A stretch of 64,000 nt of DNA, taken from Streptomyces taklimakanensis. GTDB lineage: Bacteria > Actinomycetota > Actinomycetes > Streptomycetales > Streptomycetaceae. Of the stretch, positions 1-6,845 are shown one piece after another. Below the pieces are notes generated by a model, which ran no database searches, was not told the origin of the DNA, and saw only the letters and a program-made list of their open reading frames with translations. Within the stretch, counting starts at the first letter, position 1. Every line of letters starts with the position of its first letter. The position numbers and the translations under genes were made by a program. The stretch spans positions 4,218,001 to 4,282,000 of the forward strand of contig NZ_WIXO01000001.1 of the NCBI RefSeq assembly GCF_009709575.1, read 5' to 3'.

Positions 1-404
1 CGAAGGACGGCATGGACCCGGCGGCCGTTCCGCCCCTCACCCACCAGGTGGACCTGCGGCTGGACCCCGCCACCGTCGGTTGGGCCCTCGGCGCGCCCAG
101 CGGACGCGGCGAGATGCGCGGCTGGTTCGGTCTCGCCGACGGCCGTGACCACGACCCGCTCTCCCTGCTGCTGGCGGTGGACGCCCTGCCGCCCACCGCC
201 TTCGAGCTGGGGCTGTCCGGCTGGGTGCCCACCGTGGAGCTCACCGTGCACGTCCGACACCGCCCCGCCCCCGGCCCGGTGCGCGTGGCGATCACCACCC
301 GCAACCTGGCCGGTGGCTTCCTGGAGGAGGACGCCGAGGTCTGGGACAGCCAGGACCGCCTCGTCGCCCAGTCCCGCCAGCTCGCCCGGGCCCTGTCGGA
401 CTGA
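1..404 (+). CDS. Acyl-CoA thioesterase family protein, C-terminal part (5' end outside window)
   Basis: The reading frame is already open at the left edge (codons from base 3) and ends at TGA 402-404, so the gene starts upstream. The visible 134 codons look like the second hot-dog half of a TesB-like double hot-dog thioesterase. A 'PLSLLLAVDALPP' helix is followed by strands such as 'TVELTVHVR' and 'GPVRVAITTRNLAGGF', and by the closing 'EDAEVWDSQDRLVAQSRQLA' strand pair that ends most members. Such enzymes hydrolyse acyl-CoA thioesters in the cytoplasm; the substrate cannot be judged. Proteins of this group are usually about 280 residues, so roughly half is missing. The in-frame ATG at base 12 is probably internal. 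A strong hairpin follows 25 bases after the stop. Confidence 0.7.
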   Translation, partial: KDGMDPAAVPPLTHQVDLRLDPATVGWALGAPSGRGEMRGWFGLADGRDHDPLSLLLAVDALPPTAFELGLSGWVPTVELTVHVRHRPAPGPVRVAITTRNLAGGFLEEDAEVWDSQDRLVAQSRQLARALSD

Positions 405-428
405 CCGCGCCGCAGCGCACGGCACCGT

Positions 429-464
429 CGCGGGCCGCCCGGACACCGTGCCGGGCGGCCCGCG
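429..464 (+). terminator. Hairpin terminator after the thioesterase gene
   Basis: Perfect 14-bp inverted repeat (429-442 with 451-464) with an 8-base loop and no U-tract, the usual actinobacterial form. It separates the thioesterase gene from the dps transcription unit. Confidence 0.7.
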
Positions 465-621
465 CGCTTCCTCGCTCCTCCCGGCGCCGGCCGCGCCCGC
501 GGACCCGCACGACCGCACAGGTCGCGGCGGGAGTGGCGGGTCCCGTCCTGGGTAATCGCTGTAGGGACGAAAACTGACCAAGCGCGACATACGCCGTAAG
601 GGAAGCGAAGGTGGTCAACGG

Positions 622-1104
622 ATGTACGCCGTGAAGAGCACACTGCCCGACCAGGACCTCAAGGTCGTCGGTGAGGCACTGCAGGGCGCGCTGGTCGATC
701 TGGTCGATCTCTCCCTGGTGGCCAAGCAGGTCCACTGGACCGTGATCGGACCGCGTTTCCGCTCCATCCACCTCCAGTTGGACGAGGTCGTCGAGACCGC
801 GCGGGGCTACTCCGACACCGTCGCCGAGCGCGCCGCGGCCCTCGGCCTGGCGCCCGACGGCCGGGCCGCCAGCGTCGCCTCCGGCAGCGGCATCACCGGG
901 GTGGAGAGCGGCTGGCACCAGGACGACGACGCCGTGGAGGTCATGGTCGGCGCCCTGGCCGCAGTGGTGAACCGCATGCGCGAGCGCATGGAGGTCACCG
1001 AGAAGCCGGACCCGGTGACCCAGGACATCTTCATCGACATCATCGCCGAGCTCGAGAAGCACCACTGGATGTTCCAGGCCGAGCACAAGATCAAGGACAA
1101 GTGA
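622..1104 (+). CDS. dps: Dps family DNA-binding ferritin
   Basis: A 160-residue Dps-type miniferritin, predicted to form a dodecamer that oxidises and stores iron with peroxide and protects DNA in stress or stationary phase. All inter-subunit ferroxidase ligands are visible with the family's spacing: His38 (in 'QVHW'), His50, Asp54, Asp65 and Glu69. There is no long lysine-rich tail at either end, so any DNA binding must be weak or use the short termini. The ATG at 622 is preceded by a GGTGG-like ribosome site. The 217-base upstream gap holds a GGGTAA element near 551 that could be a stress sigma-factor -10 (inference); I found no matching -35. A hairpin at 1236-1277 follows. The family assignment is firm; which Streptomyces paralogue it is stays open. 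Confidence 0.92.
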   Translation: MYAVKSTLPDQDLKVVGEALQGALVDLVDLSLVAKQVHWTVIGPRFRSIHLQLDEVVETARGYSDTVAERAAALGLAPDGRAASVASGSGITGVESGWHQDDDAVEVMVGALAAVVNRMRERMEVTEKPDPVTQDIFIDIIAELEKHHWMFQAEHKIKDK

Positions 1105-1235
1105 ACCGGCACCGTCCCCGACCCGCGTCCCGGCGCCACCGCGTACGGCGGAGAGCGTCCCGGTGCGCCCGGGCGGGACCGGAGGCCACCGGGCCACCAC
1201 CGGGCCCCGGTGCCGGTCGAAGGGCCGGTGGACCA

Positions 1236-1277
1236 CCACGAGCCCCCTGTCGCGACGCGCGACGGGGGGCTTCGTGG
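1236..1277 (+). terminator. Hairpin terminator downstream of dps
   Basis: Nested inverted repeat: CCACG...CGTGG outside and GCCCCC...GGGGGC plus TCGCG...CGCGA inside, around a 3-base loop. It lies in the 287-base gap between dps and the cysteine desulfurase gene. The rest of that gap shows no gene I can support. Confidence 0.6.
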
Positions 1278-1391
1278 CGGGGGCGGGCGCCCCGGGTTCC
1301 GCACCGGAACGCGCCCCCGACCGGCGGATGCCGGCACCTGACCGGTCCTCGCTCCCGCCCGGCTCCGCGCGGCTCGTAGAATCGGGGAATC

Positions 1392-2561
1392 ATGGCCTAC
1401 CTCGACCACGCCGCCACCACCCCCATGCTTCCGGAGGCGGTGCGGGCGATGACCGCGCAGCTCGGCGTCACCGGCAACGCCTCCTCACTCCACGCGGCGG
1501 GGCGGCGGGCCCGGCGCACCGTCGAGGAGGGGCGCGAGACACTGGCCGCCGCCCTGGGGGCGCGGCCCAGCGAAGTGGTGTTCACCTCCGGCGGCACCGA
1601 GGCCGACAACCTCGCGGTCAAGGGTCTGTACTGGGCGCGACGCGCGGCCGACCCCGCCCGCAGGCGCGTCCTGGCCAGCCCTGTCGAACACCACGCCGTG
1701 CTCGACGCCGTTCACTGGCTCGCCGACCACGAGGGCGCCGAGGTGGAGTGGCTGCCGGTCGACCCGCTGGGCCGGGTGCGTCCCGAGGCGCTGCGCGAGG
1801 CGCTGGAGCACCGGCCCGACGACGTGGCGCTGGTCACCGTGATGTGGGCCAACAACGAGATCGGCACCCTCCAGCCGGTTGCCGAACTGGCCGCCGTGGC
1901 CGCCGAGTTCGGCATACCGATGCACGCGGACGCCATCCAGGCCGTCGGTCAGGTGCCGGTGGACTTCGCGGCCTCCGGGCTGGCGGCGATGACGGTCAGT
2001 GGCCACAAGATCGGTGGCCCGTACGGGATCGGCGCGCTGCTGTTGGGCCGCGAGTGGACCCCCGTCCCGCTGCTGCACGGCGGTGGCCAGGAGCGCGACG
2101 TGCGCTCGGGCACCCTCGACGCCCCCGCCGTCGCCGCCTTCGCGGTCGCGGCGGAGCTGGCCACCTCCCGGCGCGAGGAGTTCGCCCGGGAGGTCGGCGC
2201 GCTGCGCGACGCGCTGGTCGACGCCGTGCGCGCGGCGGTGCCGGACGCCGTCCTGGGCGGCGACCCCGATCCGGCCGGGCGGCTGCCGGCCAACGCGCAC
2301 TTCTCCTTCCCCGGCTGCGAGGGCGACTCGCTGCTGCTGCTCCTGGACGCCCAGGGCATCGAGTGCTCCACCGGTTCGGCCTGCACGGCCGGGGTCGCCC
2401 AGCCCAGTCACGTCCTGCTGGCCACGGGCACCGACCCGGACCTGGCCCGCGGCACCCTGCGCTTCTCCCTGGGGCACACCTCCACCCGGGCCGACGTGGA
2501 CGCGGTGGCCGCCGCCATCGGGCCGGCCGTGGAGCGCGCTCGCGGGGCCGGGCTGTCGTAG
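1392..2561 (+). CDS. Cysteine desulfurase (NifS/IscS class)
   Basis: A PLP-dependent fold type I aminotransferase-family enzyme of 389 residues that removes sulfur from L-cysteine as an enzyme persulfide. The PLP lysine is Lys206 in 'SGHKIGG'. The persulfide cysteine is Cys331 in 'STGSACTAG', on the short active-site loop. 'SGGTEADNLAVKG' and 'HADAIQAVGQ' are cofactor-pocket motifs. It lies close to mnmA, with only the oppositely oriented amidase gene between, and MnmA needs exactly this sulfur for 2-thiouridine in tRNA. A dedicated sulfur supply to tRNA thiolation is therefore the likely role. It could also feed Fe-S assembly, but no suf or isc genes are nearby. The ATG at 1392 gives the full family N-terminus ('AYLDHAATTP'). 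Confidence 0.93.
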   Translation: MAYLDHAATTPMLPEAVRAMTAQLGVTGNASSLHAAGRRARRTVEEGRETLAAALGARPSEVVFTSGGTEADNLAVKGLYWARRAADPARRRVLASPVEHHAVLDAVHWLADHEGAEVEWLPVDPLGRVRPEALREALEHRPDDVALVTVMWANNEIGTLQPVAELAAVAAEFGIPMHADAIQAVGQVPVDFAASGLAAMTVSGHKIGGPYGIGALLLGREWTPVPLLHGGGQERDVRSGTLDAPAVAAFAVAAELATSRREEFAREVGALRDALVDAVRAAVPDAVLGGDPDPAGRLPANAHFSFPGCEGDSLLLLLDAQGIECSTGSACTAGVAQPSHVLLATGTDPDLARGTLRFSLGHTSTRADVDAVAAAIGPAVERARGAGLS

Positions 2562-2624
2562 CCGGCCGTCGCTCCGCCCCCGCCCGGCCGCGCGCCTCCG
2601 CGTCCCGGCCGGGGGCGGGAGCGC

Positions 2625-3311
2625 TCACGCCCGGCGGACGGGGACGTCGCGCACCATCCGCAGATAACGCTCCCAGTCCCAGTGCGGGCCGGGGTCGGTG
2701 TGGTCGGTGCCGGGCACCTCGACGTGGCCGACGATGTGCTCCCGGTCCCTCGGCAGGCCGTAGCGGTCGCATATCCCGGCCGTCAGCTCGGCCGAGGCGC
2801 GGTAGGTGGCGTCGGTGAGGGTGTCGGGGCGGTCCACGAAGCCCTCGTGCTCGATGCCGACGCTGCGCTCGTTGTACGACCGGTTGCCCGCGTGGTACGC
2901 CACGTCCAGCTCCCGTACCAGCTGCGCCACGTGCCCGTCGGCGGTGCGGACCACGTAGTGGGTGGCGGCCCCGTGCGACGGATCCCGGAAGACCTTCAGC
3001 GCCACGTCGTAGCTCCCCTGGATGACGTGGATCACCACCCGGTCGATCGTGAAGTCGTACGGCCGGTCGGCGCGCCGCCAGTTCGCCTCGGAGGCCGGCA
3101 CCCACTCCGCGCCCGGGTGGTCCACCTCGCCCGGCGTGCGCGGCCGCTCCACCCCCGGTACCTTCCACCACGTCCGGGCCACCTCGTCGCGGGCCGCGTA
3201 CCCGAGGGCGCCCAGTCCCACCGCCGCGCCGCCGACCAGCAGGGCGCGGCGGCCGACCGGCCGCCCCTTCCCGTCCGTCCGGCGGTGTCCGGGGGCTTCT
3301 CTCTCGCTCAC
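2625..3311 (-). CDS. N-acetylmuramoyl-L-alanine amidase (Amidase_2 type), exported
   Basis: A 228-residue protein read from GTG 3311. Its N-terminus has a twin-arginine-like signal ('GRRALLVGGAAVGLGALGYAA', about residues 20-40), so export to the wall is likely. The catalytic domain is the zinc amidase (PGRP-like) fold. His in 'VVIHVIQG' and His in 'TDHTDPGPHW' are the expected zinc ligands, and 'SVGIEHEG' is the central strand with its conserved Glu. It should cleave the MurNAc to L-Ala bond for wall turnover, or possibly lyse foreign peptidoglycan. The gene converges with the cysteine desulfurase gene (63-base gap) and diverges from mnmA (72-base gap). Other in-frame GTG or TTG codons lie a few residues upstream, so the exact start is uncertain by about ten residues. 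Confidence 0.85.
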   Translation of the reverse strand: MSEREAPGHRRTDGKGRPVGRRALLVGGAAVGLGALGYAARDEVARTWWKVPGVERPRTPGEVDHPGAEWVPASEANWRRADRPYDFTIDRVVIHVIQGSYDVALKVFRDPSHGAATHYVVRTADGHVAQLVRELDVAYHAGNRSYNERSVGIEHEGFVDRPDTLTDATYRASAELTAGICDRYGLPRDREHIVGHVEVPGTDHTDPGPHWDWERYLRMVRDVPVRRA

Positions 3312-3383
3312 GGCGAGCACAACGCTCGGGAACACCCGTACGGTTCCATCGGTCCGCGCCCGGCGCCGTACCCTGGGAACGCT

Positions 3384-4529
3384 ATGACTGACACGCCCAG
3401 CGCGCCGAACCCCGCCCCCCGCCTCCGCGTCCTCGCAGCCATGTCCGGCGGCGTCGACTCCGCCGTCGCCGCCGCCCGTGCGGTGGAGGCGGGCCACGAC
3501 GTCACCGGCGTCCACCTCGCCCTCTCGGCGAACCCGCAGTCCTTCCGCACCGGTGCCCGCGGCTGCTGCACCGTCGAGGACTCCCGCGACGCCCGCCGCG
3601 CCGCCGACGTCATCGGCATCCCCTTCTACGTGTGGGACCTGGCCGAACGCTTCCGCCAGGACGTGGTGGAGGACTTCATCGCCGAGTACGAGGCGGGCCG
3701 CACCCCCAACCCCTGCCTGCGCTGCAACGAGAAGATCAAGTTCGCGGCGCTGCTGGACAAGGCCCTGGCGCTGGGCTTCGACGCGGTGTGCACCGGCCAC
3801 TACGCCACCGTCGTCGTCCGCCCCGACGGCGGCCGCGAGCTGCACCGCGCCGCCGACGCGGCCAAGGACCAGAGCTACGTGCTGGGCGTGCTGGACGAGA
3901 AGCAGCTCGCCCACGCCATGTTCCCGCTCGGCGACACCCCCACCACCAAGGACGAGATCCGCGCCGAGGCCGAGCGCCGCGGCCTGGCGGTGGCCAAGAA
4001 GCCCGACAGCCACGACATCTGCTTCATCGCCGACGGCGACACCCAGGGGTTCCTCGCGAAGCACCTGGGCACCGCCGAGGGCGACATCGTCGACGAGGAC
4101 GGCAACCGGCTCGGCACCCACACCGGCGCGTACGGCTTCACCGTCGGTCAGCGCAAGGGCCTGCGGATCGGTCACCCGGCCCCCGACGGCAAGCCGCGCT
4201 ACGTGCTGGACATCTCCCCGGTGGACAACACCGTCACCGTCGGCCCGGCCGCCGCGCTGGACGTCGTCGCCCTGACGGCGATCCGCCCCCGCTGGTGCGG
4301 CACCCCGCCCACCGGGCCGGGCACCTACACCGCCCAGCTGCGCGCCCACGGCGGCGAGACGCCGGTGACGGCGGAGCCGGTGGGGGAGGAGCTGAGGGTC
4401 ACCTTCACCGAGCCGGTGCGCGGCGTCGCCCCCGGACAGGCGGTCGTCCTCTACGACGGCACCCGGGTGGTCGGCTCGGCCACCATCGCCACCACCGAGC
4501 GCCGCGGGGCGGCCGCCGCCCGGAGCTGA
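3384..4529 (+). CDS. mnmA: tRNA-specific 2-thiouridylase MnmA
   Basis: A 381-residue ATP-pyrophosphatase-family enzyme that thiolates U34 of tRNA-Lys, -Glu and -Gln. The PP-loop 'MSGGVDSAVAA' begins near residue 20. The two sulfur-relay cysteines are Cys111 ('NPCLRC') and Cys213 ('HDICFI'). 'TGHYA', 'KDQSYVLG' and 'FTVGQRKGL' are further MnmA signatures, and the C-terminal third forms the usual beta-barrel domains. The substrate tRNAs include the tRNA-Gln/tRNA-Glu class encoded at 56.8-57.1 kb, although those copies carry CUG and CUC anticodons rather than U34. The sulfur donor is probably the cysteine desulfurase at 1392. ATG 3384 places the PP-loop at its normal distance from the N-terminus. 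Confidence 0.96.
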   Translation: MTDTPSAPNPAPRLRVLAAMSGGVDSAVAAARAVEAGHDVTGVHLALSANPQSFRTGARGCCTVEDSRDARRAADVIGIPFYVWDLAERFRQDVVEDFIAEYEAGRTPNPCLRCNEKIKFAALLDKALALGFDAVCTGHYATVVVRPDGGRELHRAADAAKDQSYVLGVLDEKQLAHAMFPLGDTPTTKDEIRAEAERRGLAVAKKPDSHDICFIADGDTQGFLAKHLGTAEGDIVDEDGNRLGTHTGAYGFTVGQRKGLRIGHPAPDGKPRYVLDISPVDNTVTVGPAAALDVVALTAIRPRWCGTPPTGPGTYTAQLRAHGGETPVTAEPVGEELRVTFTEPVRGVAPGQAVVLYDGTRVVGSATIATTERRGAAAARS

Positions 4530-4596
4530 CGCCCCTCGCCGCCGCACCGCCGCGCCCCTCGCCCGCGGCCGGTGCGGCGCGGCGCCGGGCGCGCCG

Positions 4597-5388
4597 CTAC
4601 GAACCGCCGTCGAGCGGCAGGACCGCGCCGGTCAGGTAGCCCGCGCGCGGACTGGCCAGGAACGCGACCAGATCGGCGCACTCGCGGGGACGGCCGAGGC
4701 GACCGACGTCGTTGGGGCCGAAGGCGGCGACGGCCTTCGGCTCGATCTCCTCCACGGTCTCCCCCCAGCCGTGCCGCCGGCCCGCCGCCAGCATCATCTC
4801 CTCCACGGGAGGGGTGACGAAGCCTCCCGCCGCGATCGCGTTCGACGTCACCCCCGTGTGCCTCAGCTCGCGCGCGAGGGACCGGGCGAGGGCGCTTCGG
4901 GCGGCACTGGCCGCGACGTAGTGGGGGTAGCCCGCCACGGGCGACCGGCCGACGAGGCTGCTGATCTGGATCACCCGCCCCCAGCCGCGCTCCCGCATGC
5001 CGGGGACGAAGCGCCGGATCATGCGCACGCCGGAGATGACGTTGACGTTGTAGATCTCGGCCCACGCGTCGGGGGACGCCGTGTCCCAGCCCAGCGTGAT
5101 GTCGTAGAAGCCGGCGTTGTTGACGAGGACGTCGACGGGCGCACCGCTGTCGTCGACGGCGTCCCGGACCGCGTCGGCGCCCGCGTCCGTGGCCAGGTCA
5201 CCGATCGCGCCGGTGGCGTCACCGCCGGCGGCGCGCAGGGAGTCGACCACCGCGGCGGTCCTGGCCTCGTCCCGTCCGTGGACGACGACGGAGGCGCCCT
5301 CGGCCGCCAACACCCTGACGATCTCCTCCCCGAGTCCGCTGCTCGCGCCGGTCACCAGCGCCCGCCTGCCGCCGAGCCGTAGATCCAT
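4597..5388 (-). CDS. Short-chain dehydrogenase/reductase with altered active site
   Basis: A 263-residue classical-SDR-like protein with start ATG 5388 behind an AAAGGGG ribosome site. The cofactor motif 'TGASSGLGEE' (about residues 13-22) and 'NNAG' are intact, and 'ISSLVG' carries the catalytic Ser. The usual Tyr-x-x-x-Lys reads Y-V-A-A-S, so the catalytic lysine is replaced by serine; I confirmed this directly in the bases near 4905-4920. Unless a neighbouring residue compensates, the normal proton relay should not work. The protein may be a binding or regulatory SDR, or a low-activity enzyme. The rest ('SNAIAAGGFVTP', 'GYLTGAVLPLDGG') is standard. It converges with mnmA and stands alone otherwise. 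The substrate is unknown. Confidence 0.82.
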   Translation of the reverse strand: MDLRLGGRRALVTGASSGLGEEIVRVLAAEGASVVVHGRDEARTAAVVDSLRAAGGDATGAIGDLATDAGADAVRDAVDDSGAPVDVLVNNAGFYDITLGWDTASPDAWAEIYNVNVISGVRMIRRFVPGMRERGWGRVIQISSLVGRSPVAGYPHYVAASAARSALARSLARELRHTGVTSNAIAAGGFVTPPVEEMMLAAGRRHGWGETVEEIEPKAVAAFGPNDVGRLGRPRECADLVAFLASPRAGYLTGAVLPLDGGS

Positions 5389-5623
5389 GTGCGTCCCCTT
5401 TCGGAGCCCGGGCGGGCCGCCGCATCCGATGGTGGAGCGGCGGCACCGGGCCGCCAAGTACGGAATCGGACACACGACGGTCCGAGGGGCCGGCCGGTGT
5501 CGCACGGGACGCGTACGCGCCGCGCCCGACGGACACCCGTTCGGACCGGCCGGGGGGTGCGGTGCGGGACCGGTGCCCATACTGGCGCCACCGGCTCGAC
5601 ACCCGAGCGACACGGAGGCGCCC

Positions 5624-6478
5624 ATGGGAACGCAGACCCCCGCCACCAAGGCCCCTTCCCGCCTCACCCGGAACCGCGCCCGCCTCGCCCACAAGGCGCG
5701 CTACGCGCTCGCCCACCCCGGGCGGGTCCCCGCCCACCTGCGCCGCGCCGCCCGCGACGCCTGGCTGCGGGCGAAGTACCGCGACGACCACATCGGCTAC
5801 TACCGGGCCGTGATGGCCTCCGACACCGCCCGCAGTCCCGAGGCGGCGGTCGGCGGCCGGCCCTCGTACGAGCGGTGGCTGGCGATCGGCCGGATGCAGT
5901 TCGACTACCTGCTCGGACACGGGCTGCGGCCCGAGGACCGGATGCTGGAGATCGGCTGCGGCAACCTGCGGGCGGGCCGGCTGTTCATCGACCACCTGGA
6001 GCCCGGCCACTACCACGGCATCGACATATCGCCCCACATCCTCCTGGAGGCCCGGCGGACCGTCGTGCGCCACGGGCTCCAGCACAAGCTGCCCCACCTG
6101 ACCCTCGTCGACGACCTGACCTTCGACTTCCTGCCCGAAGGGCACTTCACGGTCGTCCACGCCCACAGCGTCTTCTCCCACTCGCCGCTGGACGTCATCG
6201 ACCAGTGCCTGGAGCACATCGGACGGATCCTCGCGCCGGGCGGCTTCTTCGACTTCACCTTCGACCGCACCGAGGGCCGCGAGCACGACGTGTTGCGGGA
6301 GGACTTCTACTACCGCACCGAGACGCTGACCGACCTCGCGGCCAGCCACGGGCTGACGGCGCGGTTCATGGAGGACTGGGAGCGGCTCCCGCACGGCCAG
6401 TCGAAGATCCGCGTCACCCTGCCGGCCCCGGACCGGACGGCGTCGGGCCGGACGGAGCCGGAGCGCAGCCCCGCGTGA
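5624..6478 (+). CDS. Class I SAM-dependent methyltransferase
   Basis: A 284-residue protein from ATG 5624 behind a GGAGG site. A basic leader of about 95 residues precedes a Rossmann methyltransferase core. Motif I is 'MLEIGCGNLRAG' (about residue 108), followed by 'YHGIDISPHIL' with the acidic ribose-binding residue, 'FTVVHAHSVFSH' (motif II region) and 'RILAPGGFFDFTF' (motif III). The acceptor is unknown. The long N-terminal region with many Arg, His and Trp residues resembles methyltransferases found in glycan or small-molecule clusters, but no partner genes are adjacent. The stop overlaps a GTG that opens the following gene remnant. Confidence 0.82.
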   Translation: MGTQTPATKAPSRLTRNRARLAHKARYALAHPGRVPAHLRRAARDAWLRAKYRDDHIGYYRAVMASDTARSPEAAVGGRPSYERWLAIGRMQFDYLLGHGLRPEDRMLEIGCGNLRAGRLFIDHLEPGHYHGIDISPHILLEARRTVVRHGLQHKLPHLTLVDDLTFDFLPEGHFTVVHAHSVFSHSPLDVIDQCLEHIGRILAPGGFFDFTFDRTEGREHDVLREDFYYRTETLTDLAASHGLTARFMEDWERLPHGQSKIRVTLPAPDRTASGRTEPERSPA

Positions 6479-6804
6479 GGAGGCGGGCCCGGCGCGTGGA
6501 GGGGCGCGCGGCGCTCCGCGCGTACTTCGGCTCCCGGCCCGCCGACCGGCTCTCGCGCCGTCCGTGCACCAACGTCCTGGTCACCGTGGAGACGGCGGAG
6601 ACGGCGAGAGCCACCGCGTACTTCGCGACGTACCGGGCCGACGGGCACACCGGCGGTCTCGTGCCGCCCGGCCCGCCGGTCAACGTCGGGCACTACGAGG
6701 ACGTCCTCCGCAAGACCGAGGAGGGCTGGCTCATCGCCCGGCGCACCCTGCTCCCGGCCTTCGGCGGACCGACACCACGCCTCGGCCGGGACGGCCGGGG
6801 GTAG
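6475..6804 (+). pseudogene. Remnant of an NTF2/SnoaL-like protein gene lacking its N-terminal part
   Basis: From GTG 6475 (overlapping the methyltransferase stop as GTGA), 109 codons stay open. The part from about residue 10 on resembles the second half of an NTF2-like (SnoaL-like) domain: 'GRAALRAYFGSRP', then strand-like 'TNVLVTVETAETARATAYFATYRAD', then 'YEDVLRKTEEGWLIARRTL', which is the typical closing strand pair. These proteins are normally about 130-160 residues and begin with an alpha-helical segment carrying catalytic residues. That segment is missing here and is replaced by an Arg-rich lead-in. I read it as a 5'-truncated gene. A shortened but translated protein, coupled to the methyltransferase by the overlapping stop and start, cannot be excluded. 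Confidence 0.6.
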
Positions 6805-6845
6805 CCGGACCCGGGAGGACGGCTCCGTCGGCACCGGCGCGGGTG

